Source of the DNA: a virus
DNA length: 42,905 bases
Strand: one strand, 5' to 3'
Virus record (IMG/VR): IMGVR_UViG_3300025099_000044
Coordinates: 1 to 42,905 of that record
The stretch's first letter is position 1; each line of letters opens with the position of its first letter. The translations under genes and the position numbers were made by a program. Positions 28,201 to 37,378 of the stretch are shown here, piece after piece. The notes below the pieces were generated by a model. The model did not search any database. It saw only the letters and a list, made by a program, of their open reading frames with translations, and was not told the origin of the DNA.

Positions 28201-30908
28201 GCATCTCCTGCGTCCCATGGAGTAGTTATTGATGCTACTCTAGTTGAGCCTATATAATCTTCTATCATACGAACTTGTCTTGTTATTTCTCCACCACTAT
28301 CAGTTGCAGTTAGTTCTATTTCTAAACCATTATAAACATCATTAGTACTAGAAGCTGTGTCAGGTAATTTTACCTGATTTCTAGTAATTACTTCTACAGT
28401 TTGGGTTGTACTAACATTCGCTGAAGTTGTTCCTGTTTCACCTGTTAATAGTATCGGATTTCCAGTTCCGTTAGGTTGTGTAATTTTTACAGGAATTTGA
28501 TCATAAATACTTAAGTCTAAATTTTCTAATTGACCATCTGTATAACCCATATTCATGATGTCATCTAATCCAAAAAATTGTGGTCCAGTAGTTGTCCATA
28601 ATTCTGTACCAACTGTTCCTCCTATTGTATATACAGGAGGTGCAGAACTAGAAGTAGTTACTGATGTAGTTGTTACTTTTAAACAAGTACTAATAGTTCC
28701 TTCATCAAATACGTGATCTGCAGTATTCATATGCCATGTCTGGTTGGACGCATTCTTCATATAGAAGTTTTTAATTGCAGGTATACCATCAGTATAATTT
28801 AAGTCTGGTGCATCGCTGAAGCGGAATCTATATTCTTCTACACCATCTGGACCAATCATTGCCCATTTATCTATAATAAACACATCTGCATTTAAAACAC
28901 CATCTCCTGTAGTATTATAGAGTGTAACACTATCTCCAACGCTAAAATGAGCGTGTGATTCTGAACCACTACTATAGCTTCCATTTGGAACATGCTGATA
29001 GCTATAATCATAATTAGCACATTTTACTAATTTTCCTCTAACTACATACTCTAGTTCTGGCACGGTAGTAGCATCTTGAGCTATTTCGATATCATTTAAT
29101 ACATATGCTGTATCCAATAATCTATGGTTTGGACTCCAGTATATTTCTTTATCATCATCAAAATAGTCTGCTTGTCTTTTAAATTTTGGAGAGTTAGCTA
29201 TAGATACCATAGTACTATCAGCTTCTTGATCTGATTTACCACTATGAACTGTCATAAGAAGATTATTAGGTGTTGTAAATTTTGCTGTTTCTCTGTCAAT
29301 AAGACCTTGAGCATCAGAAACAGTTGTAGCACCTACTAAAGAAGTATTAGTAGTATTATAATGATTTATACCTCTTACAGTTACCTTCTGAAACCCTTGT
29401 CCATATTGTCCATCAGTTCCATAAGATATACCTAATTGTTCAATAGAATCTCCATGGTCTGTCCAATCTTGAGTAGTAGAACCAGTAACTCCAACACCCG
29501 ACATTTGAGCTCCACCAAGTGTTTGTCCTAAATCTGCTCTACCTCTACAAACTACACTTGCTTCATCTTTTAAAGTACCACTAGTAACATCTCTATCATC
29601 AGAGTCTTCTTTATTAAAACATATAGAAGGAACTCCATCTATATAAACATCATATATTCCACCAATTTCTCCTTCACAAAGCATATCCATAACAAATACA
29701 TTATTTGAATCATTACTTTTAGTATCTACAAATACAGGTCTGCCTTTTACTTTATCTATTCCATAAACTACAGGTATATATTTAGAACTCAATGAAAAGT
29801 TTAAATCTACATCTCTATCGGTTATTTCCGTTTCTGTGTAAGTTTTAACTTTAGTAGATAAACCAAAGAATTTTTTCTTTACTTTTAACTTTTCTACTTG
29901 TTCAGAGTGTTTATATGTTGCTAAAATATTAATAGTATCTTCGGCATGAGCAAATCCCATATCTGTCGCATATACTTCTCTTTTTGCTACATCTGGTTGA
30001 GGAAAGCCATTATTATTTAATGCTCTATGTACTGCATCATTTGATAATCTTCCGTTTACTTGTACAAAATCTCCCCAATGACTTGTAAGATACCATTTTA
30101 CTTTTAAATTTCTTGTAGGATCATCTACTATATCTGTTTTAGAAATAAGACCTCTAAATATAATATAAGGTGCTCCTATTATTGAATTATCTGTTGGATC
30201 TAAAAATACTTTATAAACAGATACTTCTCTGTTATGATATGACTTAAGGTTATCCTGATTATCCATCTCAACCAAAGGCCCTTTCATTTCATCAGTATCA
30301 AGTTTAAGAGTTATAGAAGTACCAGAACTTTGATCTGTAATAGTACTGTTTTCCATAATATTAGCATCAGCAGTTGTTGGTTTTAAAACTTTACTTACTG
30401 TCATAACAGTACCGTTTGTTTTAATTCCTGTAATTACACAAGTTTTTCCAGAATTAGTACCACCAGTTATTAATACTTTATCTCCTTCTCTAAAACCTTC
30501 TTCGATTAAATTTACTACATTAGGTACAGTAATAGTACTACCACTATTTGCCATAGTAATATCGCTACGAGTTATGGAATTAAATAAAGTTTCTGCAGTT
30601 ACAGTAAGAGTTAAACTTGTCGCCTTTGGATCGGTACTTTCACTAAATCCACCCGCACCTGACATACTATTAGCATAATATATTTGGGCTCCATTACTAT
30701 TACCATTTATATCCGTAGTACCATCATCAAATGAAATATTAAAAGCTGCGTCTGTTAAATACCCATATCTAGCCGCATCTGTATTTACGATAGTAGATAC
30801 ACTAGGTATTTTACGAGGTCTTTCAAATTTTATTAAATGTGCATAAGCAAACGGCTGATTGTTTATAAGCCGTTTTTTTGTTGCTACATTTAAAGCTCTT
30901 TCACCCAT
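25293..30908 (-). CDS. Tail tip / central fibre protein (gpJ-like), 1871 aa
   Basis: Large host-specificity protein at the distal tail end. The N-terminal ~500 residues resemble the gpJ/tail hub region (RGLISKTDIVDDPTRNLKVK and GEIGGIYDVYIDGVPS). The middle has CxxG-type beta domains, DTVSGFLQQMNAMLTFESGK and SDIIGNISVKDAGVSKAYNT, as in phage tail tip proteins that bind a receptor. A fibronectin-III-type domain follows (GTPSNLAASAGAVGSINLSW). Next comes a short collagen-like segment (DDGSPGSPGSSGKAR), then NAIT-like repeats (SITASQIAANTVSTANLAAN). The end has a fibre-like stretch. It starts with GERALNVATKKRLINNQPFA; the gene overlaps the 247-aa gene by one base. It likely determines host range. 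Confidence 0.88.
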   Translation of the reverse strand: MGERALNVATKKRLINNQPFAYAHLIKFERPRKIPSVSTIVNTDAARYGYLTDAAFNISFDDGTTDINGNSNGAQIYYANSMSGAGGFSESTDPKATSLTLTVTAETLFNSITRSDITMANSGSTITVPNVVNLIEEGFREGDKVLITGGTNSGKTCVITGIKTNGTVMTVSKVLKPTTADANIMENSTITDQSSGTSITLKLDTDEMKGPLVEMDNQDNLKSYHNREVSVYKVFLDPTDNSIIGAPYIIFRGLISKTDIVDDPTRNLKVKWYLTSHWGDFVQVNGRLSNDAVHRALNNNGFPQPDVAKREVYATDMGFAHAEDTINILATYKHSEQVEKLKVKKKFFGLSTKVKTYTETEITDRDVDLNFSLSSKYIPVVYGIDKVKGRPVFVDTKSNDSNNVFVMDMLCEGEIGGIYDVYIDGVPSICFNKEDSDDRDVTSGTLKDEASVVCRGRADLGQTLGGAQMSGVGVTGSTTQDWTDHGDSIEQLGISYGTDGQYGQGFQKVTVRGINHYNTTNTSLVGATTVSDAQGLIDRETAKFTTPNNLLMTVHSGKSDQEADSTMVSIANSPKFKRQADYFDDDKEIYWSPNHRLLDTAYVLNDIEIAQDATTVPELEYVVRGKLVKCANYDYSYQHVPNGSYSSGSESHAHFSVGDSVTLYNTTGDGVLNADVFIIDKWAMIGPDGVEEYRFRFSDAPDLNYTDGIPAIKNFYMKNASNQTWHMNTADHVFDEGTISTCLKVTTTSVTTSSSAPPVYTIGGTVGTELWTTTGPQFFGLDDIMNMGYTDGQLENLDLSIYDQIPVKITQPNGTGNPILLTGETGTTSANVSTTQTVEVITRNQVKLPDTASSTNDVYNGLEIELTATDSGGEITRQVRMIEDYIGSTRVASITTPWDAGDAPAERSGVTYKYKIFSRPDLRVTINPTMQLMDYMTSKVYGKGLDANNDLSKSDWLHAARVCDSRGTQTLNIASASATAGDRYVLTSDGTTSGNILTMGRVRASTSSATEVVMEECFGSFTKEFMKNSHSYEVGDIIYTSKGYYRVTSAGAKSTKPTHTSGTTNGMAYLTSFPIYKISQSGSTNSKSTTISSTSLTISLTNTAASNAVSYMNPVVFSLYDMSFVKYWRYLGWEKHHQRWVTRHQTCGTVDTSSSVLDTVSGFLQQMNAMLTFESGKYVINIATTTDTIASDIANSGDTGYTKGSELNVRYITESDIIGNISVKDAGVSKAYNTVNSQIEMPASQWKGKSVSFYDSNMLKADKMIVKQGSLSQPSVINYFNARINVENFLRKSRFGMSINFTMGPKGLLLKAGDTIKISHTKFGWSGKLFRIKNLNFQENCNVTVSADEYDDSFYTIQPPRLPSVLNDDFRAPIEAVPGTPSNLAASAGAVGSINLSWTNASGTKASSESEIWFNTSNSQYGNLLATVKGTATTFQHNVGLDGATRYYWIRHKKSIFRRGKQKVLYSAFHGSANATTVIPSSLFEVILQADSHNFKSDTDGNISSPNDITFTARRHNLSAAVVFTTSPSVTLTGSGDTRVLSKANMGSNTNVQITATVTSTTAERDSGANNTYTSSVTILRTDSGDDGSPGSPGSSGKARVNHFVYHQASAASQPNTPSATSYAFSNNSFNGLTSGWSLTPPTFAAGNANKYWYSYFTAVEDTAGGGSATSASSNLTFSASVQGIGFSGLVTFSSNNLTDGSATYNPATVVNAGTTTIDGGKITASSITASQIAANTVSTANLAANCITASQITGNSITANEINFTPVTSGNAAADVNAGSVSINANRISLTATDIGLGNVDNDSTSTIRSGTTASNVGLGNVSNYSPANQLINGWATTITAGALKLGNSSGARIELVATTSQPYILIADS

Positions 30909-31651
30909 TATGCCTGCGCTTCCTCTAAGTTAAGTGAAAAAGCAAAAAGATTATTAGTACCTAAACTATACTCTTGTACGTCGCTTTTCATTATTACTCT
31001 AAATAATGGTTGGTAATAATCTATACCACTACCACTACTTACAGCTCTTTGTAAGGGTGGAGAAAAATAAACTAATCTTTGTGCTGTTGTAGGTTGTGAG
31101 TGTAAACCACTATGATAATCTCCATTATTCATAACTCTCGTTACCCTGTATGCTTTAGTATGTAAACTATCGTCACTATCTGTAATAGTAAACATATCAC
31201 CCGGTTTTGGTGTAGTTGCTTGAGTAGTAGAATGACCAGCTTGTAGCATAAACTCTGCTCCCTGGTTTAAAGCACTTGCTGCAGTGGGTGTATTACTAGC
31301 GGTATGGGTTGCAAAAGAAGATACTCTACCTTTGTATTGATTTGGTAGCTGTACATAAAAAGGATTTAATCTTCCTTTCATAAGAAGAAAGTTAAATATA
31401 GGCTCAAATTGATCTCTAGTCATAGGGTTATAACTTATTGCTATATCCCACTTTTGTCCAGCTTTTCGTCTAGTAATGACCCTACCACTATTAGTTCTAC
31501 TAACTTGCGTGGGAGCGTTAGAGGTAAATTTAATTGAAGCAAATCCGGGACCAGCAACTCCTCCACTATTTGTAGCTAAAGCTTGTCCTGCATCACCGAT
31601 TGGATTATTCGGATCAGGTAATATATCTAAAAAACTAGTAAATGTTGCCAT
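30908..31651 (-). CDS. Distal tail / minor tail protein, 247 aa
   Basis: Product between tape measure and central tip. The N-terminal MATFTSFLDILPDPNNPIGD and RTNSGRVITRRKAGQKWDIA pattern matches the distal tail ring or minor tail proteins of marine siphoviruses, in which an ordered PMTRDQFEPIFNFLLMKGRL segment follows. A C-terminal KSDVQEYSLGTNNLFAFSL region is typical. It probably forms the ring joining the tube to the tip complex. The assignment rests on position and pattern, and both neighbours overlap the gene by one base. Confidence 0.72.
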   Translation of the reverse strand: MATFTSFLDILPDPNNPIGDAGQALATNSGGVAGPGFASIKFTSNAPTQVSRTNSGRVITRRKAGQKWDIAISYNPMTRDQFEPIFNFLLMKGRLNPFYVQLPNQYKGRVSSFATHTASNTPTAASALNQGAEFMLQAGHSTTQATTPKPGDMFTITDSDDSLHTKAYRVTRVMNNGDYHSGLHSQPTTAQRLVYFSPPLQRAVSSGSGIDYYQPLFRVIMKSDVQEYSLGTNNLFAFSLNLEEAQA

Positions 31652-34600
31652 TAGTAATCAATTCCTCCTGCACTTTTAGGTGAGCCACCTATTAAATGAT
31701 CAGTTTCTACCGACTCTAGGAACTCTTGTCCATAATCGTTTGCTGCAGATCTAATCATACTTATTATATTTCCTTGTTGGGCTTGTAGCACTTCTTCTAC
31801 ACCTTGTGAATCTATTGCATTAATAGTAAAGTGTGCTGCTACTTGTTTTCCACCCATAGCATCGTTTGGTACAACTTGCATAGAATCGAGTGGTCTAATC
31901 ATTTCTGGTCCGCGTTCTCCTACAAGTACGTTTCCTCCATCTGCATAACCTTTGCGTAATCCTGCAGCACCTCCTTGTGCTTGGAAGTTATTTGCATTTG
32001 TTCCAATACCACGCTGTCCCATTAAGTATGACATTTCACCAGCACCTGCTGATTTTGATACATCAACTCTATTTGATCTTTTTCCTACTGTTATTGAAGG
32101 AGGTGTTGGAGTACTGGCATCTCCTGACGCACCTTGATATTGTTGTTTTCTTATTATAGCTACTTGAGCTAAACCCATAGCACCTATAAGCATTGCAGGA
32201 ATAGATGCAAAGAATCCCATTCTTTTACCCTCTTCTCCAAGAACTCCAGCTACTGCTGCTGCTGTACTTGCAATTGCTCCTGCTATTTGCATCTTTTTAG
32301 TTCTTTCAAAATTCTTTCTTGCTATAGCATCTTTTTTACTTTCAAGTGCTTTTATTTTATTTACACTCTCTGCTGATTTACCGTCTCTTTTCTTTTCTGC
32401 CTCTATTTGTTGATCAATAGCTGCTATAGCTTGTTTTCCGCTAGCTGCCATTATAGAGCTTATAGATTGTATAGCTGCTGCAGCTGCAGCGAATCTATCT
32501 GCGGCTGTATTAGAAGAATTAGCCATTATTTCAAAAGCACTAGCCATTTGAATTCCACCCTCAAATACAGCACCTGCAAGTTCTCCTTCTGGACCAAGCT
32601 CTCTTAAACTTTTTAACATAGGTTGAACTGCTTCATTCATTGCAGATACTCTAGTTTGGAATACAGCACTTTGTTCTTCACTAATACCACCAATAGCCTC
32701 TAGTCCTTGTTCTCTAAGGGCATCAAATTGGGCTAAATCTTCACTATTAGTACCACTATCTAGCATCTCTAATCTTGCTTCGTCAAAAGCTTTATTTAAG
32801 TTTTTAGCTGCTGTAACTTTATCATCAATAATTGCTTGTATTATAGAAGCATTTTGATCTCCTTTAAACATAGCATCTCTAACAGTATTTAAATCCTCAC
32901 CAGCCGCTCCTGTCATATTACCTACACCACCACCAAAATCTAAACCTGCATATGACTTATCTGTTTCCATTTGTCTTATTTTTTCTTGGCTTATAGATTT
33001 TTCTATATTAAAAGTTTTCTTTAAATCATTAAGAATACCCTGTCTTGTTTCTAATGCAGTTCCGTCTGCTGTCATTTTAGCATCTAATATAGCCATTTCT
33101 ATGTTAAATTTGGCTTCAGTAAGTTTTAAATCTTGTTTTGCAGTTTTAATTTTTATCTCGGCTGCTCTTTGTTCTATTTCAAACTGTTGTCTAGCGTTTA
33201 AAGCACCACCCTGCCCTTTTGAAATATTTAGTAGTCTCTGTTGTATTTTAAACATTTTTTCTTCAGTTTGAGCACGCTCTTCTGCTAACTTATTTTCGAG
33301 ACCTTTGTCTTTTAATTTAGCTTTTTGTAATAAGGCTAATTTATGTGCATCTGTAATTTCTTTAGCCATAATTACCGACCGTTTTTCTTCCATCTGTAGT
33401 AAAGTAGCTAAATTTTGCTTATCTTCAGCAGTTAATTCCTTTGCGTCTGATCTCGCCTTGTATTCGTCTGACAAGAATCCCATTCTTGCTTTTTGAGCTG
33501 TTATCTCATCATCTATCGCAGTCTTTTCTATCTTGTAGCTTTCATTAGTAAGATCTATTCTTTTCTTCATACCTACTATGGTATCATCACCTGCAAGTTT
33601 AAGAGATTTTTTTAATCTTTCATTTGTAGCTATTAAAGTTTTATTCTTTATTTCAGCTTCTGCCATTCTAGCGGTTAATTCTGTAAAACTCAAAATATTA
33701 TCTTGTATGGTGCTATTCATATTCTTTGCAGCCATGTCCATAATACCCTGTTGTTTATTAAATTCATCTGTGCCTACTGCATATTTTTTTATCTCTCTGC
33801 TGGCATCTTCAAACGATTTCTTATGTCCTTCAAAGAAATCGTCCACCCCTAAACCTTCTACAAGTTTTTTAGTATTTTCACTTAAACCCATATATTGTTC
33901 AGCTACTGCCGTAATACCTTTCTTTTCATCTAACTCTGTTACTGCTTTATTAATATCATTAAACACATCAGCAATAGAAGCAGATGAACCTCTCATTCTA
34001 CCTGCAGCCATAAATTTATCTATTTTTATACCTTCATTTTGAGTTATCTGACCCAAAGCACCAACAGCATCAGCCATTGCCATAGTTTCTGAAGTACCTA
34101 CTTTCATTATTTTTGCTAGTATTTGAGAATTTGTCATCAGACTCAGTGAGCCCTTCTCTAGTTTTTCTTGTTTTTCTATTTGGTCTACAAAGCTTTGAGT
34201 TAAAGCTCCAAAAACACTTCCTTCTTCCTTTATAGCAGCTACAAAATCATTTACTCCACCGGCACCTGTACCTAAAGCATCTGATAGCTCTTCCGAAGCT
34301 TCTCCCGTGCCCATTAATATTTCTTCTATACCCCTAAGACCTGTCATTGCTGAGCTATCAAAGTTAAGACCTACTACTGAGTCGAGTCTTTTTGCTCTCT
34401 GTGCGGCAAGTTGCTCTTGATATTCTCTTGCAATTTTTAGAGCTTGATTAGTGTCCTTTTCCATGGCGTCAACGTTTATATAGTCTACATTACCTTCTTC
34501 AGCACCAGATAAAGTATTCATTGCACCTGCTAGCGTTTGCCTCATTCCTAAAGTCACACTCATAAATTCAGCTACTTTTGTCTGTATAGCTGCAAAAAAT

Positions 34601-36585
34601 CTCATTAATTGATCTAATAAATTCTTAAAAGCTCTTGTTATAAAACCTACGAAATCTCGTCCTTTTTCTTTAATGGCTTCAAATAAACCTGCCATAATAC
34701 CTAATTTTTCATTTACTTTTTCTTGTGCGGCTACTTGTAATTCATATGCAGATACTAACTCTCTTACTGATGTTCCAGATATTGTAATCTGCTCAGATTG
34801 AGTCTTTCCCGCCATATTAGCTTCTCTTGTAGAAGTAGCAACATTTTTTATTGCAGAATTAGTAGCCTGCATAGATTTTGCTAATTTACTAGATTCCGGT
34901 ATTAATCCACCTACAAACTTAAATAATTTTTTCAGAGCAACTAAAACTAAATCAATAGCAAACAAAAACTGACCAATAACAGGTATAGCGGTAAATATTC
35001 CTTTTACTGCAACTTTTGCAGATAAACCAAAACTAGTGAAACCAACCTTTGCTCTTTTCAATGGTTTAATTATGCCTTGTATTCTTCTTCCAAGAAATGT
35101 AGTTGCTGTAGCAGTAGTTCTTTTATTTTTTGCAATTCTATTCATTCTTTTAGAATATTTTTTACCTTCGGCTCTAGCATCAGCCATTGCTTTTTTGTAG
35201 TTTTCAAATCCACCACCGCCCGGCTCATCAAGACCACTAAGTATACTTGCTCCTTTTGTTTCAAAATCAGCTCCAGCTCTACCACCAAGTCTTGCTTCTA
35301 AAGATTGCGAACCTAATTGTTTTCTTTTTGCCAAAAGATTGTCTAACTGTTGGCTTTCTTCTTTAGCAGCTTTAACCCTTGCTTGAATAAATCCTTTTTG
35401 ACTATTTTGATTTTTCTTTATATATTCATGTAAATCTCTTTGTGCAGCTTTAATTTCGTCAACAGATACTTTTTCTCTTTTCATTTTTTCTATGACTCTG
35501 TCGTAGTTTTTAAAGCCTGTACCTAGCGTTCTTGTTTTTTCTACAATCGCTTTTTGGGCTCGTTCGTTAGCTCTTACTTCTGCTTCTGCAGTTTGTTGTA
35601 TTTTCATACCTAATTCAGCCATTTTACCGCCCATAGTACTAAGAGCTGGTAGTGCAGCTTTTATAACGCCTTTAGTAATTATAGCAAAAAACCCAGCTAA
35701 TAGTAGCTGATTATTTGCCAATAAATCAACAAAAGGCCCAAGCACGCTGTTGACAAGATTCATGAATTTTTTAGATAAATCTGTTAAAGAAGCTGCTAAT
35801 CTATCGTATGGGTTAGGGTCAACAGCATCTGCAATTTCAGAAAACTTTTCACTACCTTGAGTTATAATTTCATTTGTAAATGCTTGTCCTTTTTGAAATC
35901 TTGTTAATTCACTCGCTGTTTTACCAATAGAGGCAGCATATTTTTCAGCTGCATCATCTAGTCTTACAAAGATACCTAATTCATCAAGAATCTCAGGCTC
36001 TAGTTTTGCAGCACCACGAACTAATCTATCTTGTGCATCTCCGACATCTCTGCCTAGTGCTAAAGCTGCTCCTTTAGCTACTTTGGTAAGTCCTAATAAT
36101 TGTGCGTCACTGAAATTAGCACTAGCACCTGTAGCGGCTGTTCTGAGTGCTTGGTCTAAAGATAATGCTCCGTCAGCAGCCTCTCTTATTCTTTGTGCTA
36201 ATGCACCAAGGTTTCTACCGGAGGCTTCCCCTACGGCTTCTAGACCTTGTACTAATTGGGCTGTTTGAGCTGCTGATCGTAAAGCAGTAAATGCTGCGGT
36301 TGCAGCAAAGACGTTTGCGGCTAATGTTGCGTAAGCACCAACAAGACCTGAGGAACCTTTCCCCATTCCTTGTTGCATTTTTGAAAATTGTTTGGTAGAG
36401 TTGGAGGTCATTCCCGCCATGCCGTGAAGCTGACGTCTAGCGCCTCCCGTTTTATGTCCTAAGTTTTCCGTGGATTTTGCAGTCTTATCTACAGCTTTAG
36501 TAGTTTTCTTAGCTGCCGCCTCAGCCTTCATAAGCTTCATAGCATCTACATCTATAGTTAGTACAATTTGATTTTCATTAGCCAT
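31651..36585 (-). CDS. Tape measure protein, 1644 aa
   Basis: Sets tail length and is ejected with DNA. It is long, helical and Lys/Ala/Gln-rich, with coiled-coil regions (LDNLLAKRKQLGSQSLEARL). Hydrophobic segments occur near the middle (VKGIFTAIPVIGQFLFAIDL and LLLAGFFAIITKGVI) and near the end (MQIAGAIASTAAAVAGVLGE, ASIPAMLIGAMGLAQVAII). The C-terminal region contains the common tape-measure motif YADGGNVLVGERGPEMIRP. At the usual 0.15 nm per residue it predicts a tail of about 245 nm. It follows the tail-assembly chaperone genes directly, with one base between the stop of the upstream gene and its start. Confidence 0.95.
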   Translation of the reverse strand: MANENQIVLTIDVDAMKLMKAEAAAKKTTKAVDKTAKSTENLGHKTGGARRQLHGMAGMTSNSTKQFSKMQQGMGKGSSGLVGAYATLAANVFAATAAFTALRSAAQTAQLVQGLEAVGEASGRNLGALAQRIREAADGALSLDQALRTAATGASANFSDAQLLGLTKVAKGAALALGRDVGDAQDRLVRGAAKLEPEILDELGIFVRLDDAAEKYAASIGKTASELTRFQKGQAFTNEIITQGSEKFSEIADAVDPNPYDRLAASLTDLSKKFMNLVNSVLGPFVDLLANNQLLLAGFFAIITKGVIKAALPALSTMGGKMAELGMKIQQTAEAEVRANERAQKAIVEKTRTLGTGFKNYDRVIEKMKREKVSVDEIKAAQRDLHEYIKKNQNSQKGFIQARVKAAKEESQQLDNLLAKRKQLGSQSLEARLGGRAGADFETKGASILSGLDEPGGGGFENYKKAMADARAEGKKYSKRMNRIAKNKRTTATATTFLGRRIQGIIKPLKRAKVGFTSFGLSAKVAVKGIFTAIPVIGQFLFAIDLVLVALKKLFKFVGGLIPESSKLAKSMQATNSAIKNVATSTREANMAGKTQSEQITISGTSVRELVSAYELQVAAQEKVNEKLGIMAGLFEAIKEKGRDFVGFITRAFKNLLDQLMRFFAAIQTKVAEFMSVTLGMRQTLAGAMNTLSGAEEGNVDYINVDAMEKDTNQALKIAREYQEQLAAQRAKRLDSVVGLNFDSSAMTGLRGIEEILMGTGEASEELSDALGTGAGGVNDFVAAIKEEGSVFGALTQSFVDQIEKQEKLEKGSLSLMTNSQILAKIMKVGTSETMAMADAVGALGQITQNEGIKIDKFMAAGRMRGSSASIADVFNDINKAVTELDEKKGITAVAEQYMGLSENTKKLVEGLGVDDFFEGHKKSFEDASREIKKYAVGTDEFNKQQGIMDMAAKNMNSTIQDNILSFTELTARMAEAEIKNKTLIATNERLKKSLKLAGDDTIVGMKKRIDLTNESYKIEKTAIDDEITAQKARMGFLSDEYKARSDAKELTAEDKQNLATLLQMEEKRSVIMAKEITDAHKLALLQKAKLKDKGLENKLAEERAQTEEKMFKIQQRLLNISKGQGGALNARQQFEIEQRAAEIKIKTAKQDLKLTEAKFNIEMAILDAKMTADGTALETRQGILNDLKKTFNIEKSISQEKIRQMETDKSYAGLDFGGGVGNMTGAAGEDLNTVRDAMFKGDQNASIIQAIIDDKVTAAKNLNKAFDEARLEMLDSGTNSEDLAQFDALREQGLEAIGGISEEQSAVFQTRVSAMNEAVQPMLKSLRELGPEGELAGAVFEGGIQMASAFEIMANSSNTAADRFAAAAAAIQSISSIMAASGKQAIAAIDQQIEAEKKRDGKSAESVNKIKALESKKDAIARKNFERTKKMQIAGAIASTAAAVAGVLGEEGKRMGFFASIPAMLIGAMGLAQVAIIRKQQYQGASGDASTPTPPSITVGKRSNRVDVSKSAGAGEMSYLMGQRGIGTNANNFQAQGGAAGLRKGYADGGNVLVGERGPEMIRPLDSMQVVPNDAMGGKQVAAHFTINAIDSQGVEEVLQAQQGNIISMIRSAANDYGQEFLESVETDHLIGGSPKSAGGIDY

Positions 36586-36993
36586 TTATTTTTTCTTTAT
36601 TTTATCATATGCCGCTTTTATTTGATCTTGCGACTCTTTTCGAGTTATTCTTTCCATTTCAAGACATAATTCGAGTATATATTCTTTGTTATACTCAGGT
36701 ACTTTATGAAAGTTATAAAGTAACTCTAAGTTTGTAAAATCTTTTCCTACAAAACCTACATCAGGGTACATTCTATCTCCTAATGCGTTAAATATATTTA
36801 TAGCAGTATGAACCATGTCTGGAAAATCCTCTACGTCAGGAGGACATCTATCCCAATCTATTTCTTCGCCAGTTTGCTCTACCATTCGCAAATACTGGTC
36901 TTTATTCATACCTATTTTTTCATGGTTTAGCCACAGTTTTAATTTTTGGCTTACTTGTTCGCGGTTTTGCAGTACGAAAATTCTCGAGGTCAA
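36586..36993 (-). CDS. Second half of tail-assembly chaperone (frameshift product), acidic C-terminal part
   Basis: The frame opens at a TTG (36993) inside the upstream gene, and the ATG at 36909 lacks a usable ribosome site, so the segment is best read as the downstream part of a frameshifted fusion. The protein body is helical with TGEEIDWDRCPPDVEDFPDM and FHKVPEYNKEYILELCLEME, similar to gpT-type extensions of tail-assembly chaperones. It ends directly before the tape measure gene. As a separate protein it would be about 108 aa from the ATG. As a fusion with the 149-aa part it gives about 260 aa. Confidence 0.8.
   Translation of the reverse strand: MTSRIFVLQNREQVSQKLKLWLNHEKIGMNKDQYLRMVEQTGEEIDWDRCPPDVEDFPDMVHTAINIFNALGDRMYPDVGFVGKDFTNLELLYNFHKVPEYNKEYILELCLEMERITRKESQDQIKAAYDKIKKK
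36920..36925 (-). promoter_or_regulatory. Probable +1 frameshift site CCA_TGA in the tail-assembly chaperone
   Basis: The upstream chaperone frame ends in CCA TGA, and the downstream frame is +1 relative to it. A Pro codon followed by a stop is a known kind of +1 slip site (for example CCC UGA in a Listeria phage). Skipping the T would continue as GAA AAA ATA GGT ATG. The +1 direction differs from the usual -1 in lambda gpG/GT. The overlap also contains A-rich runs where a -2 slip could give the same frame. Mechanism is inferred. Confidence 0.55.
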
Positions 36994-37369
36994 AGACTAC
37001 CTCGTTGAGCCAATTATCAAACTCACTTGAGTTTTCTACAAGATGTTGAGCATTTTCTGCAGAGTAAGGTAATTCTGCTGTAGGGTCTGCTTGTTTTAAA
37101 TCAACTAGTACTAAATCTTCCAAGTAAGCTAGTTGTAATCCTTTCCAGCCTTTAACTGTAGCATTTGTAAACTCTACAATAAACTTTTCCTCATCTAATG
37201 ATTCCTCAAAGCCCCGAGTTTTTCTGTTAAATTTGTTTTGTGTGCATCTTTTTCGTAATGCGACGAGTTCTTTTCGGGAGAGATTTGCTAGTTCGACTTC
37301 AAATCCATCAAGACCAGGAAACTCCACCCAAACGGTCTTAGTGTCGACCAACAGGGATTTTAATTCCAT
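36920..37369 (-). CDS. Tail-assembly chaperone (gpG-like), first frame
   Basis: The 149-aa product has the family start: VEFPGLDGFEVELANLSRKE followed by LVALRKRCTQNKF, helical and charged (FIVEFTNATVKGWKGLQLAY), and ends FRTAKPRTSKPKIKTVAKP. It sits between the tail tube and the tape measure, the standard position for gpG/gpGT-type chaperones which bind the tape measure during assembly. A Lys/Pro-rich C-terminal tail precedes the stop at 36920-36922, where the frameshift to the next frame is proposed. Confidence 0.85.
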   Translation of the reverse strand: MELKSLLVDTKTVWVEFPGLDGFEVELANLSRKELVALRKRCTQNKFNRKTRGFEESLDEEKFIVEFTNATVKGWKGLQLAYLEDLVLVDLKQADPTAELPYSAENAQHLVENSSEFDNWLNEVVFDLENFRTAKPRTSKPKIKTVAKP

Positions 37370-37378
37370 TATATTCTC

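Noticed and set aside
35755-35785. TTGACA inside the tape measure gene
   Set aside because: No TATAAT-like hexamer at the right distance and antisense to a coding region.
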